Shown in pieces: positions 1-9,548 of a stretch of DNA of 64,000 nt. The position numbers and the translations under genes are program-made. The DNA lies in NCBI GenBank assembly GCA_019155205.2, contig JAHNZQ020000016.1, positions 1,502,430 to 1,566,429 of the forward strand, given 5' to 3'. The notes below the pieces were generated by a model. That model was given only the letters and a program-made list of their open reading frames with translations, was not told the DNA's origin and did not search any database. Each line of letters opens with the position of its first letter. Position 1 is the stretch's first letter. This stretch comes from Gracilaria vermiculophylla (Eukaryota; Rhodophyta; Florideophyceae; Gracilariales; Gracilariaceae).

Positions 1-243
1 CGACAGGAGGGCTGACAGTACCACAAAAAATCCAAAAAATATATTGTCAAAGTACCGTTATGAAAAAGACAAAACTAAGTAACACAAGGTTCTCATTAGT
101 TTTTGAAAAAATGAGTGCAAATTATTGTTTGCAAAGCTCTTTTATGTCTACTGTTGGCTAGTGTTTTTTGAGATTTGCAATTATTTGTAGAATTGAAAAT
201 TTGTAAAATTACCGTAATTGGTTGTGAAATTGAACATTTGTTT

Positions 244-909
244 TCAAATAATTTCAGCAAAAGTTTTGTGTAACTGGTGTATATTGTCACAGCGTGACTT
301 GCGTGACTTTTGAAACAAGCTTGTAAGTTTCTGTGACGGGTTGTTTTCTGAGAACTTGTAAGCACGGTTCTTTTTCCCAAATAATCCTTCATTACCATAT
401 GTAAGCACATCTCCGACCTGACCAATGACTTTCCACGTCTTGGATGGAACCGGGCCATTGAGAGGGTATGATACCTCTTCAAACTTCTATGTGCGGCCAT
501 GCTCCACGCAATCTCCGTCAATCTCGACAGACTCGTGCTCCGTGGGCATGACCGCAGCTAAAGCATTCTCGTTCTCTTCTTGCCCTTCTCGAGTAATCTG
601 GGCATCCTGAGATGCGCTCGCTGGATCGGGCGGTGCTTCCATGGCTGAGAAGGAACTGTCGCGTTTGAGGTTGACAAGTTTCAACGTCACGCGCTTAGTT
701 AGAGACTGAATGAGCCAATCGACAGTGACAGATTTCTGACGGCGGCCGTTATTTTCGGCTACAATGATGTCGATAACCGTCCCAGAAAGTATCTTTGACT
801 TCCAGACGGACCCGAAGAGGCGCTTGCACTCCCCCACTGACGTGACAAGGGAGGCACGACAGTAGACGGTATTACCTGCGATGAGGCAAGGGTCGGATTG
901 GTTGGGCAT
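244..909 (-). pseudogene. Transposon-like open frame interrupted by one in-frame TAG
   Basis: The minus-strand frame starts at ATG 909 and reads 140 codons to a TAG at 487-489. It then stays open in the same frame for another 80 codons to a TGA at 244-246. Both halves look protein-like: the first has the segment GSVWKSKILSGTVIDIIV, followed by an acidic linker; the second has PSKTWKVIGQVGD and a basic tail. From memory the first segment resembles the N-terminal part of PiggyBac-like (DDE_Tnp_1_7) transposon proteins of red algae and oomycetes. No DDE catalytic region is present. I read it as a decayed transposon fragment with one premature stop. Stop readthrough or a small intron removing the TAG are alternatives. 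Family assignment is weak; the single-stop structure is directly visible. Confidence 0.45.
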
Positions 910-1079
910 TTTTCGGATTTTGAGCTGAAGAAGGAGGACGAGAATTGGCAAGGTGCGTGGTAGGGTCTTTATTCTTTGTTAATTTAGCTTTGCTACCCTT
1001 CTACGTTCGTAAAACTATCATCTGGTAAGAGTTGAAGGATAGGAGCAAAAAAAAAGTATTGAAAATTTTCGGGGAAAGT

Positions 1080-1119
1080 TCCGCCTCATATGAGGCAGAT
1101 CTGCCTCATATGAGGCGGA
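1080..1119. repeat. 40-bp perfect palindrome built from two smaller palindromes
   Basis: All 40 bases equal their own reverse complement. It consists of two copies of the 14-bp palindrome GCCTCATATGAGGC joined by AGATCT-centred sequence, with symmetric flanking bases TCC and GGA. It could extrude as a cruciform or bind a dimeric protein as a tandem operator. The next outward pair (1079 and 1120) does not match, so the limits are sharp. Confidence 0.9.
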
Positions 1120-2375
1120 CGGTACAACAGACACTAGAGGACACCAAACAGATGGGTCAGACATTTCTGCTTTGGACGAGATTGTCATATCCTCTATTTA
1201 CTATGATAAATTTGCAAGTGCTGGGATGTTTGAAATAAAAATGAATTGTGAAACTCTGAACCTTGTTCATTTCAAGATTTGTTGCCGACCTTGGAAGGTG
1301 GTGACAGCGTATTTGACTTTTTCATTGTAGCTTAATAATTAGTGTAGGGTTTTTGAATATCTTTGATTGTTGCTGATGCAGAAAAATGGAAAAATCATGT
1401 CTCTAAGCTTCCTCATGTTATAGTTAGTTAGGTATTTTATTTTGGTAGAAAGGCATTGTTAAAAGTGTGGATGTCCACAATAAAGAGAGCGAAAAGTGTA
1501 TAAGTAGTATATTTGCCTGATCTTGAGCTGTATTGTTTTGCGCTGCCGAGTACACGGATGTTGCCCGCATGAAACATGGAACAGAAAAATCTTCAGCCTG
1601 GAACGACATGCTTTTCTTTGAATTTCTTTGAATCGTCACAATATTGTGTTCTTGCTGTTCGAAGCCATTTGTTCTTTACATTTCCAGGCTTGATGTATCT
1701 CCGTTATGAAAAAGGATATTCTCTGAAACAACCAGTTAAAGTCTACTATACACTACAAATGGAAACTTGAGAAGTGTTCACTGTCTTTAAAATAAGATGC
1801 AACTCTGCGGAGGCATTCTTTTCCAGTGCTATGCTGTCTTCTACTTGATTGTGAGCGATCTAATTTTTTCTACATTGTGGGGTCCTCTACAACGCTTTTT
1901 TGGACATCGTAACTACCGATAACGATTCAGATGTGTTAGGATCACTGAGCTACTTGCGATTATTCAAGAAGAGCATTAGATTTCAGAGGCACTCTCAAAC
2001 ACTTCGTCACCTACAGTCATCACCTGCTTCGGACGTTGTGATCTAATTCCTAGCACAGCAGAGATCTATCTTATTATTTCCTTCCCCAACGTGGCCAGGA
2101 GCTGGTTTGGCACGGTAGAGGTGTTCGTTTTCGTCTTATTATCCACTCAATATATCAGAACATAGAACATTATGCGTGAGTTGTTTAAGATAATAAAACG
2201 TTTTCCTCTAAGTTAGGAGAGTCATAATTATTTAGACATTCGTGACCTTGCATCTGAGATTGACTGCAAAAAAGATCAAACGTCGGGTAATCAGGGTAAC
2301 ATGAGAAATCAGAGAAATGTGTCATTGAGATTATCAACGAGAAGAACCAATATCCGGAGAGGTGATCTGAGGTTC

Positions 2376-2385
2376 CTATAAAAGG
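2376..2385 (+). promoter_or_regulatory. TATA box of the secreted-protein gene at 2533
   Basis: The sequence CTATAAAAGG is a close match to a eukaryotic TATA element. It lies about 155 bp upstream of the ATG at 2533, so it predicts a 5' leader of roughly 120-130 nt. No other candidate lies closer in a suitable position. Confidence 0.6.
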
Positions 2386-2532
2386 ACTTCAGCAGACCTC
2401 ACCGCAGCGTTTGATAGTAGCACAGCATCTTATCGCCCTTGTCCTGCCGCAACACACCAGCTCAGAAGCCAAAGCAGCCTTCTAACTCTGGTATATAAGT
2501 TAGAATTACACCTGTTTGTCAACCAAATAGAA

Positions 2533-3564
2533 ATGAAGATAATGACCGGAGTCTTTGTTCTCTTGCTTGCTTCTGTCTTGTCTGTCGTCCAGGCTAGGGC
2601 TTTTTGGGGCGCCACGTATTCTGATGGATTTGGAAATGGACTCGGTTCAATGCTTTCAGTCCGACCTTCTTCTAGAATTGTTGAAGGCAAGATGTCAACC
2701 ATAAAGTTTTCGGCGTATGGCAAAGCAACCTTATACGTGAATGGAAAAGAGTATAAAACAGTGTTATCGACCACACCAGTTATCGTTAAGTTGCTCCTCA
2801 AAAAGAGTGACCTAGTGGCGTTCAGAGCCGAGAAGACTGGTAAAAAGGCAGGTTTGATGGCAACTATCTCCTGGGGCTCAAAGACGTACATCACCGGAAA
2901 AGATCGTTTCACTGCTAGAGGAGACTATGGCAGATGGGAAGCGGCGGAACAGCGAGAATGGAACTCTGTTGTAACTTATGAACGCAGGTCACAGGGAACA
3001 ACTCGTACGTTCTGTCACTGGGACCGTGCGGATACAACCACGATCGATGCTGACAAATTCGACGACAGAGCATCCTTTATATGGAGATTATCGTCTGAGA
3101 AAAACGCCCCAGTAGATACCACATACTTTCGTTTCGTGGTTGGTGGAGAAAATTGCGGTGTAACTCCTGAGAAGAGTGAAAAGAATAAGGAAAGTGAGAA
3201 GACAGAGAAAACGAAGGACGACGATGCTGCATCATCTCACCGTGTACCAGAACCGAAAGAACGTGAGACGCTGGACTCGTCTTATGCCATAGGTGGACAA
3301 AATGATGGTCTTTCTTCCGAAGGATTCTGTGCTTGCAGGTACACTGACTCCCGAGGAGGTGATTGCTTCGATATGGACGACCCCACGTCAAGCGCTGGAA
3401 AATGTAAGCCTCGTTCATGCGAGCCAAAATTCGAATGCGTGGCCACGGGAGAGAAGATCTGTGTGAAACGCCGTGGAGGAATGAAGGTGATTCTTGTGGC
3501 TCCGAATCAATGTATCAGCGTCTTTGCAGACGACACGGAAACACTAATTCCTTACGAAGGGTAG
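2533..3564 (+). CDS. Secreted cysteine-rich protein, two-domain family, copy A (343 aa)
   Basis: A hydrophobic signal peptide occupies about residues 1-23 and ends in QARA. The first domain (about 50-230) carries LYVNGKEYKTV, DLVAFRAEKTGKKAGLMA, RFTARGDYGRWEAAE, TFCHWDRAD and SFIWRL followed by FRFVVGGE. The order of a VNGK strand, a G-x-AGL-x-A strand and an xIWR strand resembles galactose-binding-like jelly-roll domains (inference). A charged Lys/Glu/Asp linker (about 215-245) leads to a C-terminal module with the pattern CAC-x4-D-x-RGG-x-C-x-DMDD, then PKFECV and ICVKRR, ending IPYEG. A diverged copy lies at 11587-12564 on the other strand. I do not recognise a named family. It is probably extracellular or wall-associated. 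No intron is seen. A TATA box lies upstream and AATAAA downstream. Confidence 0.85.
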   Translation: MKIMTGVFVLLLASVLSVVQARAFWGATYSDGFGNGLGSMLSVRPSSRIVEGKMSTIKFSAYGKATLYVNGKEYKTVLSTTPVIVKLLLKKSDLVAFRAEKTGKKAGLMATISWGSKTYITGKDRFTARGDYGRWEAAEQREWNSVVTYERRSQGTTRTFCHWDRADTTTIDADKFDDRASFIWRLSSEKNAPVDTTYFRFVVGGENCGVTPEKSEKNKESEKTEKTKDDDAASSHRVPEPKERETLDSSYAIGGQNDGLSSEGFCACRYTDSRGGDCFDMDDPTSSAGKCKPRSCEPKFECVATGEKICVKRRGGMKVILVAPNQCISVFADDTETLIPYEG

Positions 3565-4418
3565 ATTTGAATCATTGTAGGAACATGGGCCAGCTTACGT
3601 CTGGACCTTGATACGGGCAAACAATAAAACACAATCAGAAACTACCACTCCAAGCCTCGTGATGAGGGGATTTTTCTTCTAGCGTTTGATGTAAAGCAAA
3701 AGGCGTCTAGAAATTGTTAAAGGGCGTCGAGCTTCCTGGCATCACTATCCAGAAGGAAGAGCCATGCCGAGGTGAAATGCTGCGATTTGAGAGGGAAGGT
3801 CATCGTGCCCCCACACATCACAATTTTAGTTTTAACTTCGTTCTTACCAAGTGCTGCCCAAGAGTGAGCGGAATCGCTATTTTTTCTTGTTCAGTACAAT
3901 GCCATCAAGATACGCAGGTGCTGCGCGGAAATCCTCGCCGATACTGTTGGTCAATGTAATGAGATGATCCTGTACAACTTGAATAGCTAGTTTGCCATTG
4001 GAACAATCGCGGAAAACGATAATGGCATACCGCAGTCGTTCGTGGGTCGTTATGTTTCAAGCACCCATTCACGCGCCCCTGACTTTGATTCGACGGCAAT
4101 GACCGAGCGGCGGGAAATTTCGCACATCAAAAGCTGACTGGGTCAACCCACTGCACGATTTAAATTAATACTGATCAAATAATAGATCACACCGTCGCCG
4201 GCTGCTATCTACTTTCCTAGTTTTTCTCGAATGCAACGTTATCGTCGAGGACTGGAATCATTGCCTTCACCGAGTCGCGTCACGTTAGCATGCTCGCTTT
4301 CACGTTGTTTAGAAACCGGAGAGCGTAAAAACTCTGGTTTGATATAGCTTTTTCTCGAAACCAGTTGCACGGTTTCGTGGTCTTCAACAATACTTGACGT
4401 TTTTTCTTCGTTTGCGAA
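3565..4418. other. Intergenic region, 0.85 kb
   Basis: It holds the 3' end of the secreted-protein transcript and the promoter side of the RRP9-like gene. I see no additional gene and no repeat. Confidence 0.6.
3623..3628 (+). terminator. Polyadenylation signal AATAAA
   Basis: AATAAA lies 59 nt downstream of the stop codon of the 2533-3564 gene, a normal distance for a canonical poly(A) signal. Whether this genome relies on AATAAA is not known from the sequence alone. Confidence 0.45.
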
Positions 4419-5813
4419 ATGGTTGGAAAGCTTGCAATGAGAAAACGAACACGCTCGGCCGCGGACAGGAGAAATCAGGCCCCTGTATCAAAGCGGAAGC
4501 AAATTGAGAAAGATGAGGAGATCCTGTCGGACGAGGTTGATAGCGATCCAGAAGTCGATAAGAGCTCGGTAGAATCAACTGACGAATCAGACCATGAAAA
4601 CGAAACAGTGGAGCAAAAACGACTTCGTCTAGCCCGTGCCTATTTACGCCATGTTGGAGTGTCTGAAGATGCTGCAGCTTCCGGCGATGAACCTGATCTA
4701 AACACTGACGAAATGGGAGCCACTAATAGAATGTTGCGAGAGCAGGCGTTGAAAGACCAGGCCAAGTCTTTCAGACACATTGCGGACAAATTCTCCTCAT
4801 CGATCAGTGGTCTCAAGATTAACAAATGCAAGGGGCATGTTCTATCGCCAACATGTGTGGCACTCTGTGCCCAAGACGATGCAACAGCCGTGTCTGGTGG
4901 AAAAGATGCCAAACTGATTGTTTGGGATGTCGAGACGGCCAAGCGTCGACATGTTTTCAAGCCAATTGTGAACGAAGCGAATAAGCGGAATCCAGTGGCC
5001 GCAAAAGGTCATATTGGGGGCATATTGACTGTGGCAATCACCGATGATGGAAACACAGCTGTATCTGGAGGAAAAGATGGTTTCATCCGCGTGTGGGACA
5101 TTCGTTCTGGAAGGTTGATAGACACATTAAGGGGCCATAGAGGGGCAGTAACTGGATTGACCTTCCGGTCAGGCTCACGGCAGCTGTTTTCTGCGTCAAC
5201 TGATCGCACCGTGAAAATATGGGATATCAATGAGATGGCATATGTGGAGACGCTATTTGGACATGGAGGGGACGTCAATGCGATCAGCTCAATGGCAATG
5301 GAGCGCGCCCTGTCTTGCGGCAGAGACGGTACGCTCCGTCTTTACAAAATAGTAGAAGGATCGCAACTCGTATTTCGCAATGCAAACACTATTTCGCTGG
5401 ATGCCGTTGCCATGGTAAGTGAGCACCGATTCATATCCGGAGGTGATGACGGAACTGTTTGCCTTTGGCAAATGAACAAGAAAAAGCCGTTGTCAACTAT
5501 TGAACACGCCCACGGTGACGGTCTTGGTTGCGAGAAATGGGTTTCGGCTGTCACTGCTTTCCAAAGTACTGATTTAGTCGTATCTGGTGCTGGTGATGGC
5601 AATCTTCGTTTCTGGAAGTGTGAGGATGTTCCCAAGCTACGGGCAGTTGGTAGCTTGAATGTCGGTCCAGGGTTTGTCAATGGAATTGCAATCGGTCATC
5701 ACAACAGGGTTTTGGCCACTGCAGTCGGTATGGAGCACAGATTAGGAAGATGGACATCATTCAAGAAAGCGAAGAATACGGTGCAATTTATTTCCTTACC
5801 AAACTTCGACTAA
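4419..5813 (+). CDS. RRP9: U3 snoRNP-associated WD40 protein (U3-55K/Rrp9), 464 aa
   Basis: Rrp9/U3-55K is a WD-repeat component of the U3 small nucleolar ribonucleoprotein, which acts in the nucleolus in 18S pre-rRNA processing. The N-terminal 80 residues are basic then acidic, and are followed by the family-type segment EQKRLRLARAYLRHVG at about residue 67. WD repeats run from about 135 to 450 with strands such as SGGKDAKLIVWDVETA, SGGKDGFIRVWDIRSG, SASTDRTVKIWDINE and SGGDDGTVCLWQM. Length fits the family. A second ATG at 4437 would remove six residues; I use the first. It converges with SMC6, with only 96 bp between the stops. No intron is seen. Confidence 0.9.
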   Translation: MVGKLAMRKRTRSAADRRNQAPVSKRKQIEKDEEILSDEVDSDPEVDKSSVESTDESDHENETVEQKRLRLARAYLRHVGVSEDAAASGDEPDLNTDEMGATNRMLREQALKDQAKSFRHIADKFSSSISGLKINKCKGHVLSPTCVALCAQDDATAVSGGKDAKLIVWDVETAKRRHVFKPIVNEANKRNPVAAKGHIGGILTVAITDDGNTAVSGGKDGFIRVWDIRSGRLIDTLRGHRGAVTGLTFRSGSRQLFSASTDRTVKIWDINEMAYVETLFGHGGDVNAISSMAMERALSCGRDGTLRLYKIVEGSQLVFRNANTISLDAVAMVSEHRFISGGDDGTVCLWQMNKKKPLSTIEHAHGDGLGCEKWVSAVTAFQSTDLVVSGAGDGNLRFWKCEDVPKLRAVGSLNVGPGFVNGIAIGHHNRVLATAVGMEHRLGRWTSFKKAKNTVQFISLPNFD

Positions 5814-5909
5814 GAGATTGTAGTTCTTGTGGACTCCACGGTACACCACTCAGGTACGGCACCTCTGACTTACGCGTTATGTCATTCAAATACACTAAAG
5901 TCGTCATCG

Positions 5910-8900
5910 CTATGAAGAGCCAGTGAACTCATCAAGGGTGCTCTGCCTTCGACCAGAGTTGTCCGTTTCCGGTCGAGGAGGATGGAGTACTTGTATGCGA
6001 ATAGACGGAGAGCTCTCCAAATGTGGCAGCTTCTGGGGAGTGATGATGATTATTTGCCTGTCCGATAAGTACTGGGTGCAGAAATCTGTCATCCTCTTGA
6101 AGGCTACGCGCCGCGTCGCATCATCTTGGAAGACATCAATTTCATCAAACACACGAACTGGCATCTGACAGATTTCAGCGAGCGCGAGTATGAAAGCTAA
6201 CGTCGTGTAGCTCCGTTCCCCACCGCTCATAGAGCTGAGTTGTTCTATTGTGTGTCGCTCTCCATTGTTCATCTCATGATGTTGCAGTTGAGTCGTAATG
6301 CGGAGCTCAGGCTCGCCGTTGCTGTTAGTACAGAATCTAAGGTTGCCGGTGTGGCCCTTCGCCCCCAAGAAACTTCGAAAGTGGGAACGAACTAACCTTT
6401 TAAGATACTTGTTCAAGTCGATCAGCTTCTGTTTTCTCCTTTTTATCCCCACTGTAAGACAATATTCATAATGAGTTATTCTCTCAATGCGTTCTTTGTT
6501 CACCTTGTCTTGTTTCATCGCCTGCAAATACTCGGTTTCAATTTCATGTGCGCTCTTTCCACCTCTTCGCCTTTGTTCGGTTTTCAACCGTTCTTGCAAA
6601 GTTTTCACCCTACGCTGCGCTTTCTCGGAAGACCATTTCGACCAATCCACGTTCTCTGGACTCGGGCCAAGAGATCTCGCGGCTTCCGTATACTCAACGA
6701 CTTTGTTTCTCTGAACATTCACTTCCCTATGGGCCAAAGCAAGCTTTTCTGAGGCCTTCTCCGCGTCCACCTTCAATGATCGATGTCTCGATTTCACCTT
6801 CGCCACTTCTTGATTTAACAGCTCTAGAGACTCCGTTAATCTCGAAGCTTCGTTTCGAAATGTTTCGCTCTCAGTCATAATTTTTTGATTCTCTTCTTGC
6901 AACGATGCCTTAGACTGCCCGCAGTGATCGATTTCCTTCTGCGTGTTTATCCGACGTACATCAATTTTCTTCATTGACGTTTCAAGATCAGCGATTTCCC
7001 GTTCGAAAGGCTCAGGATTGAATGCGTTTTCTGCATAGTTCAATTGGTCTTCAATATTATTCTTTCTTTTCTGTAAGTCCGCAACTTTAGCTTTTGAATC
7101 ATTAAGACTCCGTACAGTGGCATCTAGGCGTCGAAGAAGGTCACGTAATGCCTGCGACCGCTTTGCAAGTTCATCTTCACTCCTATTCCTGTCAACTTCA
7201 GCTTGTCTTGCTTCCTCTTCTAATGCCGCTAAGTATGGTCCCATATCTTTTGTTAGAAAACGAGCAAAGACACTAGGAGGAGCATGTCGGAAAGTATTAG
7301 AACCATTTCGCGTATATGCTCTGTCTCCGCGTTTGTTCCATACCGTGCTGACGTTTGGAACTCGCTTCCATGCTAGCTTCTTAACATCATCCTCTGCACT
7401 AAGAACCATTTTTTCGATTTGAGCCATGTCTATCAAGGCATTGAAAACAGAGTTGTGTTCGATGTCCATCGTTTCGAGTATTGTTTGGTATCGACCGTCA
7501 TGTAGTACCGGTGTGTCATTCTCCCCAATTTCATACCGGCCACGAGTCAAGTCGGATATTAGAACATTGGGCCTAAATCTTCCAGGAAACATTGACCTAA
7601 GGAGTGAGGCATCTTGAACGTTGTGAACGATGTATGTAAGAAGCAAATTCTTTCCTAGGGCTACTTCAATCGCTCCACCCCATGAATGATCTCGTAACTG
7701 CACATGCTGTGCCAGTGGACCGATAGGTAGATGCTGGAAACGACCTCTACGGTGAGAGATCTCCCTGGCGACGTGAACTGCGTCTTCTCCAAATCGAGCA
7801 ATTCCGGTTTTGTCCTTGGACATTGCAGTTTCACGAAGATGCTGCCTTCTCTTATCGTCGAACTCCGTTCTACACCTTGCAAATTCTTGTTTCGCAGATT
7901 GCACTGCCTCTTCTTTGTAATATTTTTCCTCAAGAAGACTTGCCTCTTCGGTTTCAATTCTCTTAATTCTTTCCTGTATTTCTTTTACCTGGATTTCTAG
8001 AGTGCGAGATTCTTCGAGAAGTCGTGATTTCTGCTCTTGACCGGCAAAGTGTTCTCTTCGAGCCTGTTCCATTCTCGATTGAGTATCCTTGATTCGCTTT
8101 TCTGTGTCATCCGCCTCACCATTTATTTCAACCAACCTTCTTTTGTGATTCTTGAGTTCAGAATCAACCCGGATAATGTTTCTTCTTATCGCTTGGCAAT
8201 TTTTATTAAACTGCTGTACTTTACTCGAAGCTTCATCAACCTTTTGGTGGCGACTGTCACGTTCGGCAGTGACAGATTCGAGCTTTGTCTCAATCCCCTT
8301 GAGATCACTGGAAAGCTGTTCAGCTCTCGGAGCTATTTCTTCATGGGTTCGGCGTTCATAATCCAGGCGTTTTTCATCGGCTTCATGTACAATGACCCAT
8401 GCGCTGAGGATTTCAGCTTCGCGGATGGTCTTATCGATATTCTTCATCGCTTCTGCATTTCGATGCTCAGCTTCTAGTTTTGCTAATTTTCTATCAGTTT
8501 CAGGCATAGCATCCTCAGTTCGCCTCAAAATGTCGCGGATATCCTCTGTTACTGAGATTGTCATTTTCAACTCATCTTCCAAGGGGCCGAGAAGAGTGGC
8601 TTGTTGATAAAACTGGTAGTGTTTCGTGGGCTTCTGACCTGCTAAAAATGTTTTGCTCTTTGTCTGAGTCAAAATGGAGACCGGGTTTTTTACCATGAAT
8701 CCAAAGTGGTCAATAATATTCTGAACCTCTCGATTTGGTGTTACCCCCTCGGGCAGGTTAATGAGTTTGGAACGATGACCCTTAACAGACCATGAATTAG
8801 TCCCATTTCTGCGCAGACGTCTTTCAATGGTAATGATGTCCCCGTATAAGTCGTGTTTGTAGCTCATGTCAGACTTCTTATCGGTTCTGCAATTCAAGAT

Positions 8901-9548
8901 ATTTATGATAATAACTGCATCATTCTTTGTGTGTTGTATAAGATCTTGGATCTTGGACCCTCGTTCTGTGTCACGCGCACTTCCTTGCAAACCAACCTGC
9001 AACGCAGCAACTATAGCACTCTTGCCTGAACCGTTTTCGCCATTTACGATATTGACGTTGGGACCGAAAGAAATCTTGAAGCGCGAATGGCACATGAAAC
9101 GATACATCTCTATCGAATGTAGAATGCCGCACTTAGCAAAGCCAGAGCTGCGAGGAAGAGGCACATCAATGGATGGAGCGGCCGACTCTTCATCATTATT
9201 GTTTTCTTGCTCCTCGTCTGTATGTTGCGAAGGCATTTCCTCGGGCCTTATTTCGTCATTTTTGTATTCCTCTGCATCTTCAAGAAGCTTTTCCTGGTCG
9301 ACTTGTTCGAGCACTTCATCATCGATAGCTTCTTCAGGTTGGTTTATGCTCCTCAAGCGACGTCTGAACCTCGCATTCGGTGCTGGAGTTATTTCATCTT
9401 CTTCATGTGCATCTGGCTGGGTTTGACTTGGGTATGAGTGATCAACATGAAAGTCTTTCTTCGCCTGAGACTCGAGCTCAGTTTCGGCGGACCGACGTTG
9501 CCGTTTAGTCTTACGCCGGCTTACGCCATCAGATGTGCGCTTTGGCAT
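5910..9548 (-). CDS. SMC6: Structural maintenance of chromosomes protein 6 (SMC6), 1212 aa
   Basis: SMC6 is the ATPase partner of SMC5 in the nuclear SMC5/6 complex for DNA repair and recombination. After an acidic N-terminal tail of about 135 residues comes the ATP-binding head with Walker A GENGSGKSA at about 168-176. Two long coiled-coil arms flank a hinge at about 570-700 that includes HLPIGPLAQHVQL and WGGAIEVALGKNLL. The C-terminal head has the ABC signature SSMSGGERSY at about 1105 and Walker B VRVFDEIDVF at about 1134. QKLPHLESSPSIRI near the end matches SMC6 rather than SMC5. The acidic-tailed head, hinge wording and length all fit SMC6. It is one intron-free frame of 3.6 kb. Confidence 0.95.
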   Translation of the reverse strand: MPKRTSDGVSRRKTKRQRRSAETELESQAKKDFHVDHSYPSQTQPDAHEEDEITPAPNARFRRRLRSINQPEEAIDDEVLEQVDQEKLLEDAEEYKNDEIRPEEMPSQHTDEEQENNNDEESAAPSIDVPLPRSSGFAKCGILHSIEMYRFMCHSRFKISFGPNVNIVNGENGSGKSAIVAALQVGLQGSARDTERGSKIQDLIQHTKNDAVIIINILNCRTDKKSDMSYKHDLYGDIITIERRLRRNGTNSWSVKGHRSKLINLPEGVTPNREVQNIIDHFGFMVKNPVSILTQTKSKTFLAGQKPTKHYQFYQQATLLGPLEDELKMTISVTEDIRDILRRTEDAMPETDRKLAKLEAEHRNAEAMKNIDKTIREAEILSAWVIVHEADEKRLDYERRTHEEIAPRAEQLSSDLKGIETKLESVTAERDSRHQKVDEASSKVQQFNKNCQAIRRNIIRVDSELKNHKRRLVEINGEADDTEKRIKDTQSRMEQARREHFAGQEQKSRLLEESRTLEIQVKEIQERIKRIETEEASLLEEKYYKEEAVQSAKQEFARCRTEFDDKRRQHLRETAMSKDKTGIARFGEDAVHVAREISHRRGRFQHLPIGPLAQHVQLRDHSWGGAIEVALGKNLLLTYIVHNVQDASLLRSMFPGRFRPNVLISDLTRGRYEIGENDTPVLHDGRYQTILETMDIEHNSVFNALIDMAQIEKMVLSAEDDVKKLAWKRVPNVSTVWNKRGDRAYTRNGSNTFRHAPPSVFARFLTKDMGPYLAALEEEARQAEVDRNRSEDELAKRSQALRDLLRRLDATVRSLNDSKAKVADLQKRKNNIEDQLNYAENAFNPEPFEREIADLETSMKKIDVRRINTQKEIDHCGQSKASLQEENQKIMTESETFRNEASRLTESLELLNQEVAKVKSRHRSLKVDAEKASEKLALAHREVNVQRNKVVEYTEAARSLGPSPENVDWSKWSSEKAQRRVKTLQERLKTEQRRRGGKSAHEIETEYLQAMKQDKVNKERIERITHYEYCLTVGIKRRKQKLIDLNKYLKRLVRSHFRSFLGAKGHTGNLRFCTNSNGEPELRITTQLQHHEMNNGERHTIEQLSSMSGGERSYTTLAFILALAEICQMPVRVFDEIDVFQDDATRRVAFKRMTDFCTQYLSDRQIIIITPQKLPHLESSPSIRIQVLHPPRPETDNSGRRQSTLDEFTGSS

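Larger units (their letters stand above)
910..2532. other. Intergenic region, 1.6 kb
   Basis: I see no convincing gene here. Short open frames exist on both strands but lack family motifs. The stretch contains the 40-bp palindrome at 1080-1119. Near its right end is the core promoter of the secreted-protein gene that starts at 2533. Confidence 0.6.
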
